From contig NC_013080.1 in assembly GCF_000142805.1 (NCBI RefSeq), positions 1,364,001-1,428,000 on the forward strand: 64,000 bases of DNA. Reading direction: 5' to 3'. The DNA comes from Lachancea thermotolerans CBS 6340. Its lineage: Eukaryota; Ascomycota; Saccharomycetes; Saccharomycetales; Saccharomycetaceae. A program made the translations under genes and the position numbers. This document shows positions 50,109-59,357 of the stretch, in pieces (positions within the stretch are counted from its first letter, which is position 1; every line of letters starts with the position of its first letter). The notes beneath the pieces are model-generated. The model did not search any database, was not told the origin of the DNA, and worked only from the letters and a program-made list of their open reading frames with translations.

Positions 50109-50775
50109 GGTTGTCACGCGCTCAGGACCGGTGGCGGTACCAGTTTGGCTAACGGAAGCAGGCGTGCTCACAAGACCCGTGTCACTGTTGGACTTGGAAC
50201 CTGGAGCGACGATCACCGTGGAGGTAACGACGTTTCCGTTCGTAACAGTCTCGGTAGAATCGGAGGCCAATGAGACCTTCGTCATTGAGGAAGTTGCGCT
50301 AGAAAGAGTTCCCGAAGCTGAAGAGCTCGATGCTTCGGTCACTGAAGACTCTTGACTACTGGAAAACAAACTTGTTGTAGTTGCCGAAGCAGACACTGGC
50401 GTGGAAACTACGACCGTGGACGTGTCCGAATCCGCGGAGCTTGACGCCGACGAGGCAGAGGTCGACGATGCAGTTGCCGTGCTCGAGCTAGCAGAGCTTG
50501 GGACCGGCAAGTTTGATTTGCTAGATGATTGAGTTGTAGGCTGCGCTGAGCTGAAACCAGGAGCAGAGCTAGTCTTGTCTGTTGAGCTTGGGACTGAGGT
50601 CAATGTACTTCCAGAATCCTGGCTAAAGCTTGTCGAGTTGCCGTAGTACGCGGAAGCTGGTGTTTCCACATAGTAAACAGTTTGCGTGGTAGCTTGCCCG
50701 TTTGGCCCCGTCAGAATAGACACCCCGGTGGAGAAAGTGCTAGTGAATCTACCCGTCCATCTAGTGTAGACAGTT
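50020..50775. repeat. Stalk segment shared with adhesin 1 (copy 2)
   Basis: Nearly identical in DNA to about 40200-41065. Both code for TRWTGRFTSTFSTGVSILTG and the Ser-rich stalk that follows. This copy lacks the 117-bp insert. Confidence 0.85.
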
Positions 50776-52862
50776 GTGGCGACAACTGGGGTCTCGACGT
50801 GGTACACGGTCTCGGTGGTTGGTTCGCCATCGGATCCGGTAAAGGTAGTAACATCAGTGGAGTAAGTAGACGTCTCAGAACCAGTCCAGCCAGTGTAAGA
50901 TGTGACAGCGTTGGTAGGAGTCTCGACGTAGTACACGGTCTCGGTAGTTGGCTTTCCATCGGATCCAGTGAAGGTGTTCACGTCAGTGGAGTACGTAGAT
51001 GTCTCAGTACCAGTCCAGCCAGTGTAAGATGTGACAGCGTTGGTAGGAGTCTCGACGTAGTACACGGTCTCGGTGGTTGGCTTGCCATCAGATCCAGTGA
51101 AGGTGTTGTATTCAGTGGAGTAGGTAGACGTCTCTGAGCCGGTCCAGCCGCTGAACGAAGTCACAACTCTAGCAGGAGTCTCGACGTAGTACACGGTCTC
51201 GGTGGTTGGCTGGCCATCGGATCCAGTGAAAGTAGTCACATCGGTGGAGTAAGTGGATGTCTCAGTACCAGTCCAGGCTGTGTAAGTTGTGCTAGCAAAC
51301 CCTGGGGTCTCAACATAGTAGATTGTCTTGGTTGTGCCGACTCCATTGATCGTGTAAGTAGTGACCTGCGTTGAGTAGGTGGTGACATAAGTACCCGTCC
51401 AATGAGCATAAGAAGTGGAAGCAGCAGCAGGAGTCTCAACGTAGTACACGGTCTCGGTGGTTGGCTGACCATCGGATCCAGTGAAGGTAGTCACGTCCGT
51501 GGAGTAGGTCGTGGTCTCAGTGCCAGTCCAGGCTGTGTAGGTAGTAGTGGCTCTAGCAGGAGTCTCGACGTAGTACACGGTCTCGGTGGTTGGCTTGCCA
51601 TCAGATCCGGTGAAGGTAGTAACATCAGTGGAGTACGTAGATGTCTCAGTACCAGTCCAGCCAGTGTGAGATGTGACAGCGTTGGTAGGAGTCTCGACGT
51701 AGTATACGGTCTCGGTGGTTGGTTGGCCGTCAGATCCAGTGAAGGTGGTCACGTCAGTGGAGTAGGTCGTGGTCTCAGAACCAGTCCAGGCTGTGTAGGT
51801 AGTAGTGGCTCTAGCAGGAGTCTCGACGTAGTACACGGTCTCGGTGGTTGGCTTGCCGTCAGATCCAGTGAAGGTGGTCACGTCAGTGGAGTAGGTCGTG
51901 GTCTCAGAACCAGTCCAGGCAGTGTAAGATGTGACAGCGTTGGTAGGAGTCTCCACGTAGTATACGGTCTCGGTAGTTGCCTTTCCATCAGATCCGGTGA
52001 AAGTAGTAACATCGGTGGAGTAAGTGGATGTCTCAGAACCAGTCCAGGCAGTGTAAGATGTGACTGCGTTGGTAGGAGTCTCGACGTAGTACACGGTCTC
52101 GGTGGTTGGCTTGCCATCCGATCCGGTGAAGGTAGTCACATCGGTGGAGTACGTAGATGTCTCAGAACCAGTCCAGGCTGTGTAGGTAGTAGTGGCTCTG
52201 GCAGGAGTCTCGACGTAGTACACGGTCTCGGTGGTGGGTTGGCCATCAGATCCAGTGAAGGTGGTCACGTCAGTGGAGTAGGTCGTGGTCTCAGTGCCAG
52301 TCCAGGCTGTGTAGGTAGTAGTGGCTCTAGCAGGAGTCTCGACGTAGTACACGGTCTCGGTGGTAGTTTCGCCGTCCGATCCAGTGAAGGTAGTCACGTC
52401 AGTGGAGTAGGTCGTGGTCTCAGTGCCAGTCCAGGCTGTGTAGGTAGTAGTGGCTCTAGCAGGAGTCTCCACGTAGTACACGGTCTCGGTGGTTGGCTGG
52501 CCATCGGACCCGGTGACAGTGGTCAGGCCTGTAGAGTAAGTCGAAGTCTCGGAACCAGTACCTGGGGTGAACGCGGTGGTGGCCTTGGTTGGAGTCTCCA
52601 CGAAGTAGATTGTCTCTTCGGTCGTTGATCCGTCTTCACCATACAGGGTAGTGGTAGTGGTAGAGTAAGTTGAGGTCTCAGAACCAGTCCAGCCCGTGTA
52701 GGTGGTGGATGCTCTGGTAGGAGTCTCCACGTAGTACACGGTCTCAGTAGTTGGCTGGCCATCGGATCCGGTAAAGGTGGTTACACCAGTGGAAAATGTC
52801 GAGGTCTGAGATCCTGTGCCCGGGGTATAAGTAGTGGAAACTTTGGCAGGAGTTTCCACGTA
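50660..52862. repeat. Tandem 129-bp repeats of adhesin 2
   Basis: About 17 units, mostly of 129 bp, encoding Thr-rich segments ending YYVETP. Types include ARATTTYTAWTG, TNAVTSYTGWTG and one TSYAHWTG unit that is the counterpart of TSFGQWTG in adhesin 1. Units are similar but less uniform than in adhesin 1. Confidence 0.93.
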
Positions 52863-53834
52863 CTAAAGAGTGTTCACTGTGGCCAGCCCATCAGTGCCTG
52901 TGGTAGTGAACAGGCTGGTAGAGGTAACAGTTTCAGTACCGGTCCACTGCTGTGTAGTGGTCGTGGATACCGTATAAGTGGTTGGGATTTCCTCTACAAC
53001 GACTTGACCAGTGGTCAAATCACCTTTGGTATTGGTGTATGTGGAAACTACGGTATATGTTGAGGAATCACTCCTTGTCCAATAGCTTGTGCTAGACTCG
53101 GGCTTGATGTCGCATCGGTCTCCATCAGTTGCCGAAAAGATATAGTCGTCCCATGTAGTGTGTTGCACACCATCTGGAGAAGTGAAGTAGAACTTCAGTC
53201 CACCAGCGTAGTTTCTGTTAGTGAAAAAGAACCGGATGGGGTAGTAGTAACCGGCTACCAGGTCTATTTTAACAGAACTTGACGTGTCGGGCCATTTTGT
53301 TTGAAGGATAAAAGGACCGGGATTGGATGACGAGCTTGCAACTTGGCAACAGTTGAAAGCGCTGCCAGCTCCAACGTTGATGTATGCCAAGTCATCAACG
53401 TAGGCCACATCCAGCGAATAAGTACCAGTGACTGGAGGGAGAAAGTAACCAGTCAGTAACATGGAAAAGTTGGACAAACTGATAGGTTTGTCGTAGTTCC
53501 AGTTTGGAGGGAGCAGGGCATTGACGGTACCACAACTGGAAAATCCCTTTGTGCCGGTATAAAAGGATACGTTGGTAACGCCGCTACTGGAGCCTAGTTT
53601 ACCATTGCCGAAAGTCTCGTAGCCACCGTGCAAGTAGCTGTCTTGAGAGTAAACAGGGTTCCAACAGCTCCCCGTTTTGGTAAGAGGCAAACTGTAATAG
53701 GACACAGAAAACCCCTTCGTTACTTGAGAAGGATTACAGCCTAAAATAGCACCTCCATCGACCTGGGCAGCGTGCGAAACGCGCACGAGCAGCACCAGGA
53801 GCAGCTGGAAAAGAACCGGAATGGGCCCTATCAT

Positions 53835-56059
53835 ACTGCGGTCTGCGAATAAGTGTATAGGATATACTGGATGTTACTGTTCTCAACACAAGCGTAGCGA
53901 CCACCAAGGGCGCTCGTACTTATATTAGGAGGTTTTATTGTCGCATAAGTGCTTTTAACCGCGCCGCCGCCGCAGTTTTGTCGAGCGCCTATCGTGGTAT
54001 GTACCTCTGCGTACGCGTACATGTGTGCTTGTGTATTTGGCTTTCGCGCGCACGGGAGCCAGGCTGCGCTGACGCGCCTGCACAGATGCGTGGAACCCTC
54101 TTTTAATGCAATGAGAAGGTAGGTCTGCGCCAGAAGGCAACATAACTGCAGCGACCTTGCCGCTCGCAGCCGTCCAGATCATCTCCCGCCAGGCATGCAC
54201 AAGGGCAGAGGAGATTTGCGTAGAAACCCTCGAAGCTCCACAAAATCTGCTCTGGGATTTCCAACATTGTGCCGGGGCGCACAGCCGTGCTAGCGCGTCC
54301 GCAAGCCAGCCCGCAGCCAATGAATTTCTGGAAAGACCAACCCGAGGTTTCTCAACATGGAATGACAGCGCTTGCGCGTTTCTGCCAAGCTGAAAGCGTC
54401 TTTTTGTTTGTGATTGATGCCTGGGCCTCTGTTACTGGATTGTCTAAGCGATGCTAGCGAGCTTTTAGAATCAGACGCCTTACACGTCCGTTTGCGGTTG
54501 CTGCTTCCCTTCCTGGTCAATCTTGTCCGGTCGCGATACCTCTGGTGCCAGCGAGCCTACTAGGCGAGTCACCACACCACAGGGGTGCATAGCCCTCGGC
54601 GTCAAAGAACGCGTGGGCGCTGTACAACACCAGATTAATGGAGTATAGCATCTTTCGCTGTTGAACCTGCAAGCACATTCCTTCAGGAATGCTATAGGCA
54701 CGTTACACAGACACAATTTGCTCTTCTCTCACAAGCCAACGGAGCCAAGGGGAGGCTCGACGAAAGGCACAATAGTCGGGGACAGACCGCGCCCTAGCTG
54801 CATGCATCGTCTAAAATCGATGACGCACTGATGTGCATATGCAAGGCTGAGAAACTTACTGTATAGGATTTCTCGAGGTACCAGGGCAACACGCTCCGCG
54901 AATCAGGCACCCATGGAGCGTCCGCGAGCCTCGGGTCGTCGATACGAGCTCTCACAGCTCCTGCGAGTTCTTCTGTTGCGCCACCGCCTGAAATACACAT
55001 TCTCACGGACTATGCACGTGAATGCACAAATATGCACAGAAACGCACATGCATGCGGAACGGCGTATGAATATCTTTATCGTTGTCTCGCTCAATGAGTA
55101 CTCATCTTGGACGATGCATGGGGCTCGGCAATACGGAGTTTCCCGCACTGAACTAGGGAGGGCCTGCGCTGCCTACGCGGCGATTCTATGCAAGGCGGAG
55201 CGCTTTCTCTCGGGTTCTCCAAATCGGTGCGCAACGGCTCTGACGCGCGCGTATCTTTTTTCGAGCTGCTGGCGCCTGGCGGCGCCGAGGGCCCAGCCGA
55301 TTGTCAGCCTGCGGTTTGGCTGCGGAACCTCGTTTGAATGCTCTCTGCATTCCACTATGAAACGGACTGGCACGACGTGGCGCTGGCCGGAACTATTTTA
55401 CAGGGATTTGCGGAGCAAGCGCAGGGTCTCTGCCAGAAGTGAAGTGTTTACTACTGCTTCTGAATGTTTACGACAAAATCTGTTTGATACTATCCACGAA
55501 TATACTACTGCACGAAGAGGCTATCACATTTTACGCATCGAGTGTATCTCGTGCTGGCGCTATGAGCCGGCCATTCGAGAGGCTTCACCGGCGTCCGAAC
55601 GGCGCTTTGTCAACGTTCCGCGGGTGTTCTTCGGAATTTTCGCCGACAGGCCCCGTGCACCAACAGGCACGTGGTGTACAGTGTAGGCACTAGGTTCCTA
55701 TGAGCGGCGACGGTGCAAAAGGTCGGTCTTGCCTCTGCTCGGGTCGTTTCGACTGGTGTTCTGCACAAAAGCGCCAATTGTAATGGCGTGAATTGGGGTT
55801 CCGCGTGCTCACCCAAGCGAGAGAAATCCGTGGCGTAAATTGGACACTGCGTAATACAGGTTACAGCTCCCGACGCCGGGCCACTGGCCAAGCCCGCCTT
55901 TGAATCCGCACCCATTGCAGCAGAAACGTCTTCTTGTTAGGCACGCCATCTATGTTTAGTGCTTCGTTTACACAACTAATAAATCTATATCGCGAGGGAA
56001 CCGCGCCGCTCTCTCGCAGGATGCGGTAACCATGTTGCATTAACTCCGGACATCGGGGC
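53835..56059. other. Long gene-free region between adhesin 2 and BAT1
   Basis: A stretch of 2,225 bp. It includes the adhesin 2 promoter and the 3' region of BAT1. A 257-codon plus-strand frame at 54913-55686 has an ATG but an atypical composition and no recognisable domain, so I do not call it. No tRNA or transposon remnant was seen. Confidence 0.45.
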
Positions 56060-57244
56060 TCAAGCAACAATGCGAGACCAGTTTCCGTGCTTCTCCTTAC
56101 CATACTGGATGTCAGCAATCCATTGAGCCACCTGCTCAGTCAGAGGACCAGTCTGCTTCCCAGGCTGTAGAGGCACGTGGATGTCAGTTCCCTTCCAGCC
56201 GATCTCCTTAATGGGCGAGACAACGGCGGCAGTACCAGAACCGAAGGCTTCGACGAGCTCACCCTTGGCGGCTCTCTCGGCAACCTCCTTGATGGTGAAG
56301 TAGCGTTCGGAGATGATCCAGTTGTTGCTGTCGAGTTTCTCGTGCGCCAGCGCGAGGATCGAGTCTCTTGTAACACCCTCCAAAATGGTACCGTCCAAGG
56401 GCGCAGTCACCAACTCCTGCTTGCCTGTGGCAGCGTCCTTGAAAACGAAAAAGACGTTCATGGTGCCCACTTCGGTGATGTTCTTCTCAGGCCCGAACAG
56501 CCACAGGTTCTGCTGGTAGCCTCTAGCAGCGGCCTGTTGGTGGGGCAGAGCGCAAGGCGCGTAGTTCGCACCCAGCTTCTTGTCACCCACACCACCGGGC
56601 CATGCTCTGGTAGCGTAGTCTGTAGCTTCCAGTCTCACGGCTTTGAAGCCGGTCTTGTAGTAGGGGCCCACGGGCGAGGTGATGACGTACAATAGCGCTT
56701 TGTCTGGCGCGCTCACGCCGAGCGCAGCAGTGGTTCCGATCATGGTGGGTCTAACGTACAGAGAGTAACCACGGCCCTCAGGCACGAGGTGCTTGTCTTG
56801 CTCGATGAGCTTGCCCATCAGCTTGATGAGCTCCTCTGACTCCACAGTGGGCAGGCAGATTCTAGCCGCGGACTTGTTGAGACGCTTCATGTTCATGTCT
56901 GGGCGGAACATCGTCACCTGGTTGTCCGGGGTCTTGTAGGCCTTCAAACCCTCGAACAGCTCAAAACCGTAGTGGAACACAGCGCAAGAGGGGTCTAGGC
57001 TGAGGTTGCCGTAAGGCTTGATCTCTGGCACGTCCCAGCCCTTTTCCTTAGTCCATTCCACGGTCAACATGTGGTCGGCGAAGGTGCTACCGAACACCAA
57101 CTCGTCGTTGGGCCGTGGCTTTGAGGGGGTGCTCACACGGGAGATTTTCACCTTGCTAGCATCTAAAGGTGCCGCAGTCATCTTGAATGCGGAGCTGCTG
57201 AACAACCGACTTGTCAGCTTCCGACTTGAGTTTCTCAACATCAT
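56060..57244 (-). CDS. BAT1: Mitochondrial branched-chain amino-acid aminotransferase
   Basis: A 394-residue class IV PLP enzyme that moves amino groups between leucine, isoleucine or valine and 2-oxoglutarate. The N-terminus (MMLRNSSRKLTSRLFSSSAFK) looks like a mitochondrial presequence, as in Bat1 (393 residues) rather than cytosolic Bat2. The PLP lysine is in VGDKKLGANYAP; other family segments are FHYGFELFEGLKAY and GTMNVFFVF. Two adjacent ATGs start the frame at 57244. Upstream lie a Leu3-like site and a Gcn4 site, as expected of a branched-chain gene. Divergent from FAU1. Confidence 0.95.
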   Translation of the reverse strand: MMLRNSSRKLTSRLFSSSAFKMTAAPLDASKVKISRVSTPSKPRPNDELVFGSTFADHMLTVEWTKEKGWDVPEIKPYGNLSLDPSCAVFHYGFELFEGLKAYKTPDNQVTMFRPDMNMKRLNKSAARICLPTVESEELIKLMGKLIEQDKHLVPEGRGYSLYVRPTMIGTTAALGVSAPDKALLYVITSPVGPYYKTGFKAVRLEATDYATRAWPGGVGDKKLGANYAPCALPHQQAAARGYQQNLWLFGPEKNITEVGTMNVFFVFKDAATGKQELVTAPLDGTILEGVTRDSILALAHEKLDSNNWIISERYFTIKEVAERAAKGELVEAFGSGTAAVVSPIKEIGWKGTDIHVPLQPGKQTGPLTEQVAQWIADIQYGKEKHGNWSRIVA

Positions 57245-57405
57245 TTATATGATTAATGAAGTAAAATACACTTAGGAGAACCGGTAAAGGCTGCTGCTTG
57301 TTTGTTTGTATAGAACTCGACCGCTGGAAGAGCTGATAATCAAGGGATCCTTAAATATATCCAGGCGACTTGTACTGGAAGTGCAGTCGAGAGACTGACT
57401 CTACC

Positions 57406-57414
57406 GTGAGTCAC
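57406..57414. promoter_or_regulatory. Gcn4 site (GTGAGTCAC)
   Basis: A perfect match to the palindromic Gcn4 consensus RTGASTCAY, about 162 bp upstream of BAT1. A half-matching TGACTC lies 5 bp to the left. Confidence 0.7.
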
Positions 57415-57453
57415 TTTTCGTCAACATTTTTTTATTCTTCACCAGATCCGAAG

Positions 57454-57465
57454 GCCGGTAGCGGC
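57454..57465. promoter_or_regulatory. Leu3-like site (GCCGGTAGCGGC)
   Basis: Eleven of twelve bases match the Leu3 consensus GCCGGTACCGGC. It lies about 210 bp upstream of BAT1 and 157 bp upstream of FAU1. BAT1 is a known Leu3 target in S. cerevisiae. Confidence 0.6.
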
Positions 57466-57621
57466 TTTCTTCCAAGATAGCCTTTAACACGTGATAGGGC
57501 GGGTAAGGAGTTTTGCGTCTTTTGACACGGCGGTTTACGCTCTCACGTTTTATCAACTAAATAATTCTCTCTATTTATCCGCCAAGCTGTCGTACCCGCG
57601 CGAACTTCAAGTTTCAAGATT

Positions 57622-58263
57622 ATGAGGGTGACCAAGGCGGCGATCAGGCCGGGCCTCAAGAAGCTTCTGAGAGAAATTCCCAATGCAAGCTTGGAGCTAC
57701 AATCGGCACTGATTTTGCGTGCTCTGGAGCCCACTTTGGAAGACCACACGAAAGTAGCTTGTTACATGGACATGGAGCGCGGTGAGGTGCGCACAATGCC
57801 AATCATATCGCATCTGTTCGCGGTCGGAAAGCAGGTCTACCTACCTCGCTGCACCAACACGCGCATTAGCGGTCATGCTGTGTTGCGGCAGGGCGTTGAG
57901 TCGCATCCACACCTCACCTTCCATCAGATGCTCTCGCTGGCGCAAGTGCAGGCACTAAAGCCGCAAGGCAAATACCAGCTGCGTGAACCGGCACTCGAAG
58001 AGCCTCACCCTCTTCCGCCTGAACTTGATGTTGTCATGGTTCCTGGTGTTGCGTTCAGCCTTGCAAACGGAGCTCGAATGGGCCACGGAGCGGGCTTCTA
58101 CGACGATTTCATTCAACGCACACTGCACACGCATGGGAAGCGGCCGTTACTTATCGGGCTCGCCTTAAAAGAGCAAATCGTCCCTGAGGTACCGACAGAA
58201 GCTCACGATCACCACATGGACTGCATCATCTGCGGTGACGGCTCTGTCCATTGGTTCCGGTAG
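57622..58263 (+). CDS. FAU1: 5-formyltetrahydrofolate cyclo-ligase
   Basis: A 213-residue enzyme, close to yeast Fau1 (211). It converts 5-formyltetrahydrofolate to 5,10-methenyltetrahydrofolate with ATP. The C-terminal motif VPGVAFSLANGARMGHGAGFYDDF is the family signature; earlier segments carry the Arg/Lys residues that contact ATP and folate. It is divergent from BAT1 and convergent with FMP10, with only about 37 bp between the stops. FAU1 and FMP10 are neighbours in S. cerevisiae (YER183C, YER182W). Confidence 0.95.
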   Translation: MRVTKAAIRPGLKKLLREIPNASLELQSALILRALEPTLEDHTKVACYMDMERGEVRTMPIISHLFAVGKQVYLPRCTNTRISGHAVLRQGVESHPHLTFHQMLSLAQVQALKPQGKYQLREPALEEPHPLPPELDVVMVPGVAFSLANGARMGHGAGFYDDFIQRTLHTHGKRPLLIGLALKEQIVPEVPTEAHDHHMDCIICGDGSVHWFR

Positions 58264-58300
58264 CCATTCTTAAATATCTATGTACAGGGCTGGGATAAAG

Positions 58301-59014
58301 CTACGTGGAAAAGCTGCCTTTGCCTTTCACTAGCGTCCGGTCGCCGCTTTGGTCCATGATTTCAGCGCGGAGCTTGACGTTTTTTCCGTGTTCTTCAACT
58401 TCAGTGATGCGCACCACCACAAATTGGTTTGCGAATGTTGGGAACTTGTAGCTCAGTGTGATGTCCTTGGTCTTTTCTGTAGCGGTCCCTTTTGCGAACA
58501 TCACGCTCTCTCTCATTAAATCCTCCATCACTGTAGCTAGGATTCCGCCATGAACTAGAAATGGGTAGCCCGTAAGCTTCATTCCCAAATGGTACACGCC
58601 CACGGTCTCTTTCGTCCTTGGGTTATAAAAAAACCTCGGAGCAATTGTGATCCCGCCGGGCGCGCGCAATGTCTCGTCTATGAGAGTGTTGCTCTTTTTC
58701 CTCTGGGGGTAGACCTCTGAATACCCAACCGCCTTGAGCTGTTTCACGACGCTCATATTCTCCAACCGACTGTTTAGCTGAGCTTTGTATTTCATCAGCC
58801 CTTCATCATTCTCGGGTACGTTGTCATACATCCATTTGGCTAGCACGTCCGCGAATGTCATGTGTTGCGTAACAAACCACCCTGCCCCGAAGCTCGCTGC
58901 AAATGTGCTCGCAAGAAGCCACTTGTTTGACTGCCTTTTTGGCGCAATGACAAATTTCTTTGTTGCATTAGAATAAAGTCTAAGCCCGGCCTTGAACCCC
59001 ATTCGAGGAAGCAT
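58301..59014 (-). CDS. FMP10: Mitochondrial thioesterase-superfamily protein
   Basis: A 237-residue protein matching yeast Fmp10 (244). A basic N-terminus and a membrane helix (about residues 28-47) are followed by a hotdog-fold domain (about 110-237). The HGG motif in FLVHGGILATVMEDLM is the thioesterase-superfamily signature. The substrate is not known. It is found in the mitochondrial proteome in S. cerevisiae. The start is the ATG at 59012-59014. Confidence 0.9.
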   Translation of the reverse strand: MLPRMGFKAGLRLYSNATKKFVIAPKRQSNKWLLASTFAASFGAGWFVTQHMTFADVLAKWMYDNVPENDEGLMKYKAQLNSRLENMSVVKQLKAVGYSEVYPQRKKSNTLIDETLRAPGGITIAPRFFYNPRTKETVGVYHLGMKLTGYPFLVHGGILATVMEDLMRESVMFAKGTATEKTKDITLSYKFPTFANQFVVVRITEVEEHGKNVKLRAEIMDQSGDRTLVKGKGSFST

Positions 59015-59357
59015 CTTAGCTCAGTTCTTGTTCTTGGGATTGGGATTGTGGTTAGAATATAAGGATTCCCCTTCTGAACTCAAAGTTAAGTTGTCATTTC
59101 TCTCGTAAAAAAATACAGTTGATGTTTTAGCTAGAACAAGAAGCACACATGTTTGGGCAGCTTCTCAAGAGAGCCTGACGCTCTAAACACTATCAAGAGC
59201 CTTTATTCTGTCCACAAGGTTGCCTAGCTGGTCAGTTTAAGCGCTTCGTATAACATATCATTACCGACGTATAACTGTCTGCTGAGATAACAAGGTTTTG
59301 GTAAGTTCACCTGTCATCGACTTCTGAGGAAATAGATCAGATAGAGCTGGTAACACA
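59015..59357. other. Divergent promoter FMP10 / SET5
   Basis: A 343-bp region. I see no clear element in it. Confidence 0.4.

Larger units (their letters stand above)
49464..53834 (-). pseudogene. GPI-anchored adhesin with GLEYA/PA14-type head, in-frame TAG (adhesin 2)
   Basis: A frame of 1,457 codons in total, broken by one TAG at 52863-52865. The first part (52863-53834, 323 residues) has a signal peptide (MIGPIPVLFQLLLVLLVRVSHA) and a GLEYA/PA14-like sugar-binding head: it begins GCNPSQVTKGFSVSYYSLP, has many Cys, and includes GTYSLDVAYVDDLAYINVG, the region of the calcium/sugar site in Epa/Flo-type heads. After the stop, the second part (49464-52862) is open for 1,132 codons: about 17 units ending YYVETP, a Ser-rich stalk, eight GPAT units and a GPI signal. 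The stop sits at the first Tyr of the first YYVETP, one base from TAC/TAT. It may be a young pseudogene, a gene making a secreted head, or a sequencing error. Confidence 0.85.
57245..57621. other. Divergent promoter BAT1 / FAU1
   Basis: A 377-bp region with a Gcn4 site (57406-57414), a second TGACTC at 57396-57401, a Leu3-like site (57454-57465) and a CACGTG (57488-57493). Confidence 0.6.

Noticed and set aside
51402-52628. 408-codon plus-strand frame antisense to adhesin 2 repeats
   Set aside because: It is a repeat of the same 43-residue shadow (SLDVVHGLGGWLA) from the opposite strand of the repeats.
54913-55686. 257-codon plus-strand frame between adhesin 2 and BAT1
   Set aside because: Starts with ATG, but the amino-acid mix is unlike a real protein (many Arg, Cys, His scattered) and no domain is seen.
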